A stretch of DNA of 64,000 nt, taken from assembly GCF_016756395.1 (NCBI RefSeq), contig NZ_AP018365.1, positions 3,075,001 through 3,139,000 on the forward strand, in the 5' to 3' direction. The notes beneath the pieces are model-generated. The model did no database searches. It was not told the DNA's origin and saw only the letters and a list, made by a program, of their open reading frames with translations. The DNA comes from Streptomyces sp. SN-593. Lineage in GTDB: Bacteria > Actinomycetota > Actinomycetes > Streptomycetales > Streptomycetaceae. Below are positions 1-7,979 of this stretch, piece by piece (position 1 is the stretch's first letter; each line of letters starts with the position of its first letter). The position numbers and the translations under genes were made by a program.

Positions 1-588
1 GAGCTGGGTCCACTTCTGCGGGCTCGCGGAGAGGGTGCGGCGCAGCAGGTCGAGGATGTGGCCGTACTCCTCGCTGTCGTCGGCCGTGGTGGCCGGTACC
101 GCGCCGGCCTTCTCGAACTCGACGCCCTTGTGCACCAGGAGTGTGGCGTCGCCGCCGTCGTCCAGGATCATGTTGGGGCCGCCGGTGGGGGTGTTCGGCC
201 AGGTCAGGGCCTGCTCGGTGCACCACCAGTACTCTTCGAGGGTCTCACCCTTCCAGGCGAAGACCGGCACGCCCTGCGGGTTGTCCACGGTGCCCTCGGG
301 GCCCACGGCGATGGCCGCGGCGGCGTGGTCCTGGGTGGAGAAGATGTTGCAGGACGCCCAGCGGACCTCCGCGCCCAGCGCGACGAGGGTCTCGATGAGG
401 ACGGCGGTCTGCACGGTCATGTGCAGGGAGCCGGTGATCCGGGCGCCGGCCAGCGGCTGGGCCGTGGCGTACTCGGAGCGCAGGGACATCAGGCCGGGCA
501 TCTCGTGCTCGGCGAGGGTGATCTCCTTGCGGCCGAACGCGGCAAGGGAAAGGTCCGCGACCTTGAAGTCGGTGGCGGTGGTGGTCAT
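1..588 (-). CDS. ahcY: Adenosylhomocysteinase, N-terminal 196 residues (runs off left edge)
   Basis: S-adenosylhomocysteine hydrolase splits SAH into homocysteine and adenosine, clearing the by-product of SAM-dependent methylation in the cytosol. The visible part has the family's N-terminal substrate domain: the opening [20 protein letters not shown], the MPGLMSLR stretch, [21 protein letters not shown], and [14 protein letters not shown], followed by the WWCTEQAL and [10 protein letters not shown] motifs. The NAD-binding half lies outside the window, so this is an edge truncation and not a pseudogene. ATG at 588 begins the conserved N-terminus; a GGAGCAG-type ribosome site lies just upstream. 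A long structured leader precedes it (see 657-691). Confidence 0.97.
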   Translation of the reverse strand, partial: MTTTATDFKVADLSLAAFGRKEITLAEHEMPGLMSLRSEYATAQPLAGARITGSLHMTVQTAVLIETLVALGAEVRWASCNIFSTQDHAAAAIAVGPEGTVDNPQGVPVFAWKGETLEEYWWCTEQALTWPNTPTGGPNMILDDGGDATLLVHKGVEFEKAGAVPATTADDSEEYGHILDLLRRTLSASPQKWTQL

Positions 589-656
589 ACGGGCTGCTCC
601 TCGTGGTGGTCGAGGTGGACGTGGACACGGCGCTGCCGCGCGGCATGGCGTGTCGA

Positions 657-691
657 GCGCTACGGACACACCTGTCCCGTTGTGGCAGCGC
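657..691 (-). promoter_or_regulatory. Structured 5' leader of ahcY, possible SAH riboswitch-like element
   Basis: On the minus strand an outer stem GCGCT (691-687) pairs with AGCGC (661-657), enclosing an inner stem ACGGGACA (680-673) with TGTCCGT (668-662) carrying one bulged G. A -10-like TAGATT at 783-778 would give a leader of about 180 nt, unusually long for this window. The GCGCTGC and AGCGCTC elements and the linked gene recall the SAH riboswitch, but I cannot place the conserved ligand core, so identity is only a suggestion. Confidence 0.35.
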
Positions 692-817
692 AATCCGTCG
701 GAGGCCCTCTCTCCCTCGGCCGGTCGTGGTGCGGTGACCGCCCGACCGCCATCAGCAGCGACGTCTGGCTACGTATGAATCTACACCGGCCGCCCCGTCC
801 GCCGCAGGGCCTCGCGG

Positions 818-1777
818 TCAGCGGCCGCCCGGCGTCTGGTCGGGGTCGGGGCCCGCCGCGGCGGCTGCGGCGCTGTAGATGTCGGGTTCGAGGTAGATGA
901 CGCGGGCGATCGGCACGGCGGCGCGGATGCGCTCCTCGGCGGCGTCGATGGCCGCGGCCACCTGGGCGGCGGTGTCGTCGTGGTCCACGGCGATCTTCGC
1001 CGCGACCAGGAGTTCCTCGGGGCCGAGGTGCAGGGTGCGCATGTGGATGACGCCGGTGACGGTGTCGCCGTCGGTGACGGCGGACCGGATGCGGGCCACG
1101 ACGTCCGCGGCGGCGCCCTCGCCGATGAGCAAGGACTTGGTCTCCGCGGCGAGGACGAGGGCGATGCAGATGAGGAGGGTTCCGATGCACAGGGTGCCGA
1201 CGCCGTCCCAGACGCCGCTGCCGGTGGCGACGGCGATACCGACGCCAACGAGGGCGAGGGCGAGGCCGATCAGGGCGCCGAAGTCCTCCAGCAGGACGAC
1301 GGGGAGTTCGGGTGCCTTGGCGCGGCGGATGAACTCGGTCCAGGACAGGTCGCCCCGGGTGTGGTTGGACTCCTTCATCGCGGTGCGGAAGGAGGAGCCC
1401 TCGGCGATGATCGCGAAGACGAGGACGCCGACCGGCCAGTACCAGTGGTCGACGGGGTGCGGGTGGCTGATCTTCTCGTAGCCCTCGTAGAGCGCGAACA
1501 TGCCGCCGAGGGAGAACAGGACGATCGAGACGAGGAAGGCGTAGACGTACCGTTCGCGGCCGTAGCCGAAGGGGTGCTCCTCGTTCGCGGCGCGCTTGGC
1601 CTTCTTGCCGCCGATGAGCAGGAGCGCCTGGTTGCCGGAGTCGGCCACGGAGTGCACGCCTTCGGCGAGCATCGAGGACGAGCCGCTGAACGCGAAGGCG
1701 ACGAACTTGGCGAGGGCGATCGCGAGGTTGGCGCTGAGGGCCGCGAAAATCGCCCTGCTTCCGCCTGACGCGCTCAT
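818..1777 (-). CDS. Cation diffusion facilitator family transporter (ZnT9-like subgroup)
   Basis: Predicted 319-residue inner-membrane metal/proton antiporter. The N-terminal half has about six hydrophobic segments. The second helix carries the metal motif HSVAD (H42, D46) and a later helix carries the LLEDFGALIG acidic pair. The soluble C-terminal domain follows AAETKSLLIGE, typical of the SLC30A9-like branch. The metal cannot be read from sequence; zinc or manganese are likeliest for the family. ATG at 1777 is chosen because it directly precedes the first conserved helix; upstream is only a weak purine stretch. The gene is read in the same direction as manA with a 185-bp gap, and need not share its operon. 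Confidence 0.88.
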   Translation of the reverse strand: MSASGGSRAIFAALSANLAIALAKFVAFAFSGSSSMLAEGVHSVADSGNQALLLIGGKKAKRAANEEHPFGYGRERYVYAFLVSIVLFSLGGMFALYEGYEKISHPHPVDHWYWPVGVLVFAIIAEGSSFRTAMKESNHTRGDLSWTEFIRRAKAPELPVVLLEDFGALIGLALALVGVGIAVATGSGVWDGVGTLCIGTLLICIALVLAAETKSLLIGEGAAADVVARIRSAVTDGDTVTGVIHMRTLHLGPEELLVAAKIAVDHDDTAAQVAAAIDAAEERIRAAVPIARVIYLEPDIYSAAAAAAGPDPDQTPGGR

Positions 1778-1962
1778 GGGTGGTGGGTGTCCCTTCGGTC
1801 GGCTGGGCCGGTGGGCCCTCGGGACCCGTCGGTTCGTGCGGTGCGGAGGCGCATTCTCGCAGAGCGGTGCGGCCGGGCGGCGGTGCGCCGGTGGTCCCCG
1901 GAGCGGGCCGGCGTTCCGGGGGTGCGCCGGCCGCCCGGTGGTGGCGGCCCGGCGCGGGTCGG

Positions 1963-3198
1963 CTACGCGGCCACGGTCGCGCGGAACAGGGTGCCCCGGC
2001 CGGTGAGTTCGGTGCGCTCTCCGGCGGGAACGTAGGCGGACTCGCCTTGGGCGAGGGACAGCGTGGCGTCGGCGGAGGAGGCGGTGTGCGAGGAGGTGAG
2101 GGTGCGCAGGCGGACTTCGCCGCTGGTGCACAGCAGGATCTGCGGGGTGCCCGCGGGCAGCGTGCGGGGATCGGCGCCGGCGGCGAGGAGGTAGCGGGAG
2201 AGGCGGAACTCGTCGATGGGCGCCGGGTAAAGCTCCTCGCCGTCCGGGCCGGCCTCGGGGCGGAGCACGCCCGGGTCGCCGGCCGTGAAGCGGACGACGC
2301 GCATGAGTTCGGGCACGTCGATGTGCTTGGGGGTGAGGCCGCAGCGCAGGACGTTGTCCGAGTTGGCCATGATCTCGACGCCGAGGCCGTCGAGGTAGGC
2401 GTGCGGGACACCGGCACCGAGGTAGAGGGCCTCGCCGGGCTGGAGGCGGACGTGGTTGAGCAGCATCGCGGCGATGATGCCGCGGTCACCGGGGAAGCTG
2501 TGGGCGGCCTTGGCGTAGGCGGCGTAGGAGTCGGCGCGCGGGGTGCCGGGGGTCCGAGCCAGGCGGCTCGCGGACTCGGTGGCGGCGCGGACGGTCTCGG
2601 CCATGGCGCCGGGTTCGGCGCCGAGGACTGCGGCGAGCACCTCGCGCAGGGCCTGGTCCTCCGGCTGGGCGCGCAGGATGTCGACGTAGGGGGTGAGGGC
2701 GGGGACGCCGAGCGCGTCGACGAGGTCGGCCGCCTCGGCGGGCCGGCGGAAGCCGCACAGGCCGTCGAAGGGGGACAGCGCGACGATCATCTCGGGCTTG
2801 TGGTTGGCGTCCTTGTAGTTGCGGTTCGGGGCGTCCAGGGGGATCCCGCGGGCCTCCTCGTCGGCGTAGCCGGCGGCGGCCTGGGCGAGGTCGGGGTGGA
2901 CCTGGACGGACAGGGGCGCGCCCGCGGCGAGGACCTTGAGCAGGAAGGGCAGGCGGGGGCCGAAGCGCTTGACGGCCGCCTCGCCGAGTTCCGCGGCGGG
3001 GTCGGCGTCGATGACGGCGTCGAGGGCGACGGGGCCCTGGCCGCGGTCGATGCGGGAGGGCGCGCCGGGGTGGGCGCCCATCCACAGCTCGGCCTGGGGT
3101 TCACCGGTGGGCTCGATGCCGAGGAGTTCGGGGATGGCGGTGGTGGAGCCCCAGGCGTAGGGGCGGACGGTGTTGGTGAGGCGGTTCATTCCGGTCAT
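1963..3198 (-). CDS. manA: Mannose-6-phosphate isomerase, class I
   Basis: Type I phosphomannose isomerase of 411 residues, interconverting fructose-6-phosphate and mannose-6-phosphate, the entry to GDP-mannose. It opens with the family signature RPYAWGSTTAIPELLG. Cupin metal ligands are visible in LSVQVHPD (Gln, His), KPEMIVAL (Glu) and the PHAYLDGLGVEIMANSDN region (His). ATG at 3198 overlaps the TGA of the upstream SIS gene (ATGA), indicating translational coupling; a second ATG at 3189 is possible but less well placed. It works with manB (4981-6366) and the nucleotidyltransferase at 18635-19771. Confidence 0.95.
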   Translation of the reverse strand: MTGMNRLTNTVRPYAWGSTTAIPELLGIEPTGEPQAELWMGAHPGAPSRIDRGQGPVALDAVIDADPAAELGEAAVKRFGPRLPFLLKVLAAGAPLSVQVHPDLAQAAAGYADEEARGIPLDAPNRNYKDANHKPEMIVALSPFDGLCGFRRPAEAADLVDALGVPALTPYVDILRAQPEDQALREVLAAVLGAEPGAMAETVRAATESASRLARTPGTPRADSYAAYAKAAHSFPGDRGIIAAMLLNHVRLQPGEALYLGAGVPHAYLDGLGVEIMANSDNVLRCGLTPKHIDVPELMRVVRFTAGDPGVLRPEAGPDGEELYPAPIDEFRLSRYLLAAGADPRTLPAGTPQILLCTSGEVRLRTLTSSHTASSADATLSLAQGESAYVPAGERTELTGRGTLFRATVAA

Positions 3199-4334
3199 GG
3201 TCTCTCGGTCGAGGCGACGGCCAGGTACGCGGCGGCGAAGTCGGTGAGGGCGAGGAGTTCTGCGGCGGTCGCCAGCGGGGTGCCACCGGGGGCGGTGATC
3301 TCGCTGAGCGGCGTGTCGTGGGCGTATGCCTGCTCGCGCGCCGCTGGGGCGGCGGAGCCGGGCTGGTCGGGGGCCTCCTGGAAGAGGACGACGCGCAGGC
3401 GCAGTTCGTCGGCGTCCTCGACCCGGTCGCGGAAGAAGTCGTCGGGGTCGCCGGCCAGGGTGTGGGTGCCGGCCTGCAGGGGGCCGTGAGCGGTGAGGGC
3501 CGCGGGCAGTTCGGCGGCGAGCGCGGGCCGCCCGGCGCGGGTGGCGAGGACGGTTGCGAAGCGGCGCGCGGCGGCGGCCGCGACGGGGCCCTGGCTCCAC
3601 AGCAGGGGCAGGGAGCCCTCGAGTTCGGCGGCGAGGGTCTTGGCCGGGTTGGTGTAGGTGGCGACGGCGGGGCCGCAGCGGGTGGCGATCTCGTCGAGGC
3701 GGTCGGCGACGGTGCCGAGGTCGCCGCCGCTCGCACCGATCAGCCCGATCCGGCCGACGAGGGCCAGCAGCGGGGTCAGCAGGGCCCAGAAGGCGCCAGT
3801 GTCCGTGTCCCCGGCGCCGCCGCCCGCGCTCGCGGGGCCGCCGACCGGGCCGGCGAAGGGAAGCGCGATGCCGCGGACCTGTTCGACGGCCTCGGCGAGC
3901 GGTGTCTTCGCCGGTGTGACGGCGGCCGCGGTGCAGCCGCGGCGGTACGCCTGCTCGACGAGGTCTGTGAGGCCCTGCTCCGTGCCGTGCTCGCTGAGCA
4001 GGAGCAGCAGGTCGAGCGGGCCGCTCCAGCCGGGCAGTGTCCAGCGGGCCTGCTCCGGGTGGGGGCCGGTCGGGGTGAGCAGTTGGACCGGGGCCGCGCC
4101 GGAGCCGAGGGCGGCGAGCAGGTCGCAGGCGGCCGCGGCTTCGGGGCCGCTGCCCGCGACGAGCAGCGCGCGCGGCCGCCCGTCGGGCCGCAGGTCGGCC
4201 AGTCCCGCCTCGTCGGCGAGCCGCAGCGCGGTACGCACCCGCGCCCCGGCGGCCGCGACGCCGCGCAACAGCCCGTGGACGTCGGCGCGGGCGAGCGCGT
4301 CGGGGTCCTCCAGCAGCGACTCGTCGAACAACAC
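3195..4334 (-). CDS. SIS-domain protein, phosphoglucose/phosphomannose isomerase-like
   Basis: 379-residue soluble protein resembling the bifunctional phosphoglucose/phosphomannose isomerase family that sits next to manA and manB in actinobacteria (Rv3256c-like by position, from memory). A first SIS-type Rossmann unit begins at about residue 60 (PRALLVAGSGPEAAAACDLL) and a second sugar-phosphate binding half follows (GLIGASGGDLGTVADRLDEI, then TNPAKTLAAELEGSLPLLW). Alanine-rich surface segments are common in this group. Activity is unproven; some relatives may be regulatory or inactive. It ends in a 4-bp ATGA overlap with manA, so the two are co-translated. Confidence 0.8.
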   Translation of the reverse strand: MLFDESLLEDPDALARADVHGLLRGVAAAGARVRTALRLADEAGLADLRPDGRPRALLVAGSGPEAAAACDLLAALGSGAAPVQLLTPTGPHPEQARWTLPGWSGPLDLLLLLSEHGTEQGLTDLVEQAYRRGCTAAAVTPAKTPLAEAVEQVRGIALPFAGPVGGPASAGGGAGDTDTGAFWALLTPLLALVGRIGLIGASGGDLGTVADRLDEIATRCGPAVATYTNPAKTLAAELEGSLPLLWSQGPVAAAAARRFATVLATRAGRPALAAELPAALTAHGPLQAGTHTLAGDPDDFFRDRVEDADELRLRVVLFQEAPDQPGSAAPAAREQAYAHDTPLSEITAPGGTPLATAAELLALTDFAAAYLAVASTERP

Positions 4335-4367
4335 GACCTCCCGGTCGGGTACGGATGTGGCCAGGAG

Positions 4368-4547
4368 TCAGGCGGGGCGGCGGGCCTCGTCGACGAGCAG
4401 GACGGGGATGTCGTCGCGCACGGGGTAGGCCAGGCCGCAGGTGTCGGACGTGCAGAGCAGTTCGGCCGCGGGGTCGTCCTCGCGCAGGGGCGCGTGGCAG
4501 GCCGGGCAGGCGAGGATCTCCAGGAGGCTGGGTTCGACGAGCGACAT
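4368..4547 (-). CDS. Trm112-family small zinc-ribbon-like protein
   Basis: A 59-residue protein beginning SLVEPSLLEILACPAC. Two Cys pairs are visible, CPAC near residue 14-17 and CTSDTCG further on, followed by YPVRDDIPVLLVDEAR, the hallmark of Trm112/YcaR proteins (PF03966). Relatives are small partner or chaperone-like proteins; in eukaryotes Trm112 activates methyltransferases, but the bacterial role is uncertain. ATG at 4547 has a strong GGAGG site 7 nt upstream. The gene lies 33 bp before the SIS gene and is probably in the same operon. Confidence 0.88.
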   Translation of the reverse strand: MSLVEPSLLEILACPACHAPLREDDPAAELLCTSDTCGLAYPVRDDIPVLLVDEARRPA

Positions 4548-4602
4548 GGTGGATCCTCCGTGCGGGTTGCGGCGGTCTGGGGCCGTTGCGGCCTGCGGGT
4601 TC

Positions 4603-4608
4603 AGCCTA
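4603..4608 (-). promoter_or_regulatory. -10-like TAGGCT upstream of the Trm112 gene
   Basis: TAGGCT on the minus strand, a common actinobacterial TANNNT -10 form, placed about 55 nt before the ATG at 4547. It could drive the Trm112-SIS-manA operon. No convincing -35 hexamer is seen. Confidence 0.4.
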
Positions 4609-4756
4609 TCGCCGTGCCCGGTGGCCGAGCGGACCCGCCTGGTCGCCGGCCCGGGTCGGGCGGAAGCCGAGTGCCGGGCGGGCACGCGGACGGTGTGGCG
4701 GAGGAGCGTCCGCGGTGCCCGCGCCGCGCGCCGGACCAGGCGGGATGCCGGCCGAT

Positions 4757-4812
4757 GGACACCGACCGCGGGACAGCGGCCGCTGGACACCGGCCACGGG
4801 ACACCGGCCACC
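4757..4812. repeat. Four tandem 14-bp units
   Basis: Four consecutive units starting GGACAC or GGACAG at 4757, 4771, 4785 and 4799; the last two match at 13 of 14 positions (GGACACCGGCCAC). They are non-coding and lie downstream of manB. They may have arisen by slippage. Confidence 0.85.
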
Positions 4813-4980
4813 GGATGACCAGAAGGCACCCGGCGAGCAGGCGGGGCACCGTCCACCAAGGCCGCGAGGGGTACGGCGAGGGGTGCGGCGAAAGAGACGG
4901 CGAGCGGTGTCGGGGCGGGAGAGGGCCGCCGGCCGGTGGACGGGGGGAGAGACGGTGCCGACCGTCGGCCGCCCGCCCAC

Positions 4981-6366
4981 TCAGCCGCGGACGATGGCGA
5001 GCACCCGGTCGCGCAGGCGCGCGACCTCGGCGGCGTCGCCGGCCTCCACGTTGAGCCGCAGCAGCGGCTCCGTGTTGGACGCGCGCAGGTTGAACCACCA
5101 GCCGGGCGTGGACACCGTCAGGCCGTCGAGCTCGTCGAAGGTGACGTCCTCCTCCGTGGCGAACGCGGCCCGCACGGCGGCGGTACGGCCGGCCTGGTCG
5201 TCCACGGTGCTGTTGATCTCGCCGGAACCCGCGTAGCGCTCGTAGGAGGCGACGAGGTCGGACAGCGGGCCGTCCTGAGTGCCGAGGGCGGCCAGCAGGT
5301 GGAGCGCGGCGAGCATGCCCGTGTCGGCGTTCCAGAAGTCGCGGAAGTAGTAGTGCGCGGAGTGCTCGCCGCCGAATACGGCACCGGTCTGCGCCATCCG
5401 CTGCTTGATGAAGGAGTGACCGACCCGGGTGCGCACCGCGGTGCCGCCGTGTTCGGCGATGACCTCGGGCACCGACCGGGAGGTGATCAGGTTGTGGATG
5501 ACGACGGCGCCCGGGTGCGCGGCGAGCTCGCGGGCCGCGACCAGCGCGGTGACGGCCGAGGGGGACACCGGCTCGCCCCGCTCGTCGACGGCGAAGCAGC
5601 GGTCGGCGTCGCCGTCGAAGGCGAGCCCGAGGTCGGCGCCGGTCTCGCGGACCCTCGCCTGGAGGTCGACCAGGTTCTTCGGGTCGAGGGGGTTGGCCTC
5701 GTGGTGCGGGAAGGTGCCGTCGAGCTCGAAGTACATCGGCACCAGGTCGACCGGCAGGCCGTCCAGGACGGTCGGCACGGTGTGGCCGCCCATCCCGTTC
5801 CCCGCGTCCACGACGACCTTCAGCGGGCGGATGCCGGACAGGTCGACCAGGGAGCGCAGGAAGCCGGCGTAGTCGCCGAGGACGTCGCGGGCGGTGATCG
5901 TGCCGGGGGTGGCGGCGCCGGCCGGCAGCCCGGTCGCCGCCCACCGCTGGGCGAGGTCGCGGATCTCCGCGAGGCCGGTGTCCTGGCCGACGGGCGCGGC
6001 GCCGGCCCGGCACATCTTGATGCCGTTGTAGCGGGCGGGGTTGTGGCTCGCGGTGAACATCGCGCCCGGCAGGTCGAGGTGGCCGCTGGCGAAGTACAGC
6101 CCGTCCGTGGAGCACAGGCCGATTTCGGTGACATCGGCGCCCCTGGAGGCGGCTCCGCGGGCGAACGCGCGGGACAGGCCCGGCGAGGAAGGCCGCATGT
6201 CGTGGCCGACCACGAGCGCGGTGGCGCCGGTGACCGTGGCGAAGGCGGCGCCGAAGACCTCGGCGAGCGACTCGTCCCACTGGTCGGGGACCACACCGCG
6301 CACGTCGTACGCCTTGACGATCTGCGACAGGTCGGGCGACACCGAAGGACCCGATGGTTGGGGCAC
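4981..6366 (-). CDS. manB: Phosphomannomutase/phosphoglucomutase
   Basis: 461-residue alpha-D-phosphohexomutase moving phosphate between C6 and C1 of mannose (and probably glucose), giving mannose-1-phosphate for NDP-mannose synthesis. The phosphoserine loop reads MFTASHNPARYNG; the Mg-binding loop is DGDADRC; the sugar-binding loop is GGEHSAHYYFRDF; a C-terminal RASNTEPLLRLN motif binds phosphate. All four domains are present at normal length. GTG at 6366 is preceded by GAGGTG at suitable spacing. A TAGGTT -10-like hexamer lies at 6429-6424. It is read towards the manA group but separated by 433 bp. Confidence 0.96.
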   Translation of the reverse strand: MPQPSGPSVSPDLSQIVKAYDVRGVVPDQWDESLAEVFGAAFATVTGATALVVGHDMRPSSPGLSRAFARGAASRGADVTEIGLCSTDGLYFASGHLDLPGAMFTASHNPARYNGIKMCRAGAAPVGQDTGLAEIRDLAQRWAATGLPAGAATPGTITARDVLGDYAGFLRSLVDLSGIRPLKVVVDAGNGMGGHTVPTVLDGLPVDLVPMYFELDGTFPHHEANPLDPKNLVDLQARVRETGADLGLAFDGDADRCFAVDERGEPVSPSAVTALVAARELAAHPGAVVIHNLITSRSVPEVIAEHGGTAVRTRVGHSFIKQRMAQTGAVFGGEHSAHYYFRDFWNADTGMLAALHLLAALGTQDGPLSDLVASYERYAGSGEINSTVDDQAGRTAAVRAAFATEEDVTFDELDGLTVSTPGWWFNLRASNTEPLLRLNVEAGDAAEVARLRDRVLAIVRG

Positions 6367-6423
6367 TGCACACCTCTGCGTTACGGTCCCGGGCAGTCCG
6401 GTTCCGGGCGGTCCGGTCCCGAC

Positions 6424-6429
6424 AACCTA
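6424..6429 (-). promoter_or_regulatory. -10-like TAGGTT upstream of manB
   Basis: TAGGTT on the minus strand about 58 nt before the GTG start. It sits at the left border of the 18-bp repeat array, which would place that array over the -35 and upstream region. Confidence 0.4.
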
Positions 6430-6472
6430 TCCGAGACGCGGCACGCGGCTCGCGGGGCCGGCCCGGGCGGGG

Positions 6473-6526
6473 CCCACGGGTCGGGGCGGGCCCACGAATC
6501 GGGGCGGGCCCACGAATCGGGGCGGG
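6473..6526. repeat. Three tandem 18-bp units between manB and the DUF3499 gene
   Basis: Units at 6473-6490, 6491-6508 and 6509-6526. The last two are identical (CCCACGAATCGGGGCGGG) and the first differs at two bases. They lie downstream of DUF3499 and upstream of the manB -10-like site. Confidence 0.9.
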
Positions 6527-6582
6527 CCTGGCGGTCGCGCGGGGCCCACCGCCCGGGCGCGGCCCACCGGTTCGGGCGGGAC

Positions 6583-6957
6583 CTACTGGTCGGGCGACCG
6601 CAGGACCCGCAGGTGCCCGCGCCGGGCGACCTCCATCGGGTCGATGTCGCGCGCCGTGGCCGCGCCGCCCTGGCCGCGCTCATGGGGGCGGGCCGCTTCC
6701 CGGACCGCGTTGGCGAGGGCTTCGAGGTCGTCGCCGCTGGGCCGGACCGGACCGGTGTCGGTGGCGAGGCGTACGACCTCCCACCCGCGGGGGGCGGTGA
6801 GCCGCTCGGAGTGCTCGGAGCACAGGTCGTAGCAGTGCGGTTCGGCGTAGGTGGCCAGCGGGCCGAGGACGGCCGTGGAGTCCGCGTAGACGTACGTCAG
6901 TGTCGCGACGGCGGGGCGGCCGCAAGCGGTGCGCGAACAGCGACGTACAGGGCTCAC
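6583..6957 (-). CDS. DUF3499 family protein
   Basis: 124-residue actinobacterial protein of unknown function, corresponding by position to the gene beside manB/whiB2 in mycobacteria. The N-terminus CSRTACGRPAVATLTYVYAD and the downstream CYDLCSEHSERL give two Cys pairs that could bind metal. RGWEVVRL and an Arg-rich C-terminus follow. GTG at 6957 lies 8 nt after a TACCGT hexamer, suggesting a leaderless transcript, and it is divergent from the zincin-like gene. No function can be assigned from sequence alone. Confidence 0.88.
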   Translation of the reverse strand: MSPVRRCSRTACGRPAVATLTYVYADSTAVLGPLATYAEPHCYDLCSEHSERLTAPRGWEVVRLATDTGPVRPSGDDLEALANAVREAARPHERGQGGAATARDIDPMEVARRGHLRVLRSPDQ

Positions 6958-7344
6958 GATGTTGGACGGTACCGCACTCTTGAGCGGGCCGCGACGACTC
7001 TCCGCCAGGTCACCCGGTCGTGTCGCCTGCCGCCGTTCGGGGCCGGCCGCGCCGAGCGCAGGAGGCTGACCTGCTGCGACCGCCGGAGCGGCGAAAACGC
7101 ATACCGAGAGTAACGCTCAGGCCGCGAGCGTCGGGTGCAACGGCTCGACACACCAGGTGGCGGATATCCGTCACTTCTGTGGCCCGATCCGGTCCCGAAA
7201 GTGCTCGGATGCGGCATCAGCCGGTCACCGGACGGCAGGGCGCGCGCCGCGACACGGGGGACGGGGTCGGCCGCGCGCTCCTCCGGACGGCGGCCCGGCG
7301 CTCTCCGGAGGCGACGCCCTGCTGTGCGCGGCGGTGTCGGGGGC

Positions 7345-7350
7345 TAGGCT
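7345..7350 (+). promoter_or_regulatory. Leaderless-type -10 (TAGGCT) for the zincin-like gene
   Basis: TAGGCT is followed by exactly 7 nt and then the ATG at 7358. That spacing puts the start site at the initiation codon, and there is no ribosome-binding sequence. Confidence 0.6.
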
Positions 7351-7357
7351 CACGCTG

Positions 7358-7810
7358 ATGGACAGTTCGGCCCCCACTCCCCCGTCCCAGCCCGAGCCCA
7401 GGCCGCGGCACCGCGACCGGCACGGCCGCGGCATGCGCGGGCCCATCGCGCCCCCGCAGGTGCCGCTCGCGCTCAGCAGGGCCGACGCCTTCGACGACTT
7501 GGTGCGCGATGCCGCGGACCGGCTGGAGCGGCGCTGGCCGCAACTGGCCGACGTGGAGTTCGCCGTGCAGGACGTGCCCTGGCCGCAGGACACCCCGCCC
7601 GCCGACGGGGACCCGGTGCCGCTCGGGCGGCTGATCGGCGCGGCCAAGGACCGGCCGAGCCGGATCGTGGTCTACCGGCGCCCGGTGGAGATCCGCGCCA
7701 AGGGGCGCGACGAGCGCGCCCTGCTGGTGCACGAGGTCGTCGTGGAGCAGGTGGCGGAGCTGCTCGGGCTGTCGCCGGAGAACGTCGACCCCAAGTACGG
7801 CGAGGAGTGA
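7358..7810 (+). CDS. Metallopeptidase-family (zincin-like) protein with degenerate HExxH
   Basis: 150-residue protein of the small zincin family (PF06262/MMP-like). The first 45 residues are polar, Pro/Arg-rich and probably disordered. The core has DLVRDAADRLERRWPQL, a RIVVYRRPVEIRAKG strand and the helix LLVHEVVVEQVAELLGLSPE. The usual metal motif HExxH reads H125-E126-V-V-V129, so the second histidine is absent and peptidase activity is doubtful. The start is set by a TAGGCT -10 placed 7 nt upstream. Its neighbour DUF3499 is divergent; the same pair flanks whiB2 in mycobacteria (recalled). Confidence 0.8.
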   Translation: MDSSAPTPPSQPEPRPRHRDRHGRGMRGPIAPPQVPLALSRADAFDDLVRDAADRLERRWPQLADVEFAVQDVPWPQDTPPADGDPVPLGRLIGAAKDRPSRIVVYRRPVEIRAKGRDERALLVHEVVVEQVAELLGLSPENVDPKYGEE

Positions 7811-7979
7811 CCCGATCGCCCTCACGCCCTGGAGGCGGAGGCGATCGGCACCTTTCGAGGCCAGGTCCGCGCAGGCAGCCCGCCCGGAAGGCGGGCCGCC
7901 CGGTAGTCCGCATGTCGCGGCGGCCGGACCACGGCCGGACCGGCCTCCGGATCGGCGGCCGGACCTTCGCCCGGAAGCG

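Larger units (their letters stand above)
4548..4980. other. 433-bp gap between manB and the Trm112 gene
   Basis: No credible gene. It holds the Trm112 leader and -10-like site on its left and, at 4757-4812, four tandem 14-bp units. The rest is GC-rich sequence without codon structure or a clean terminator hairpin for manB. Confidence 0.6.
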
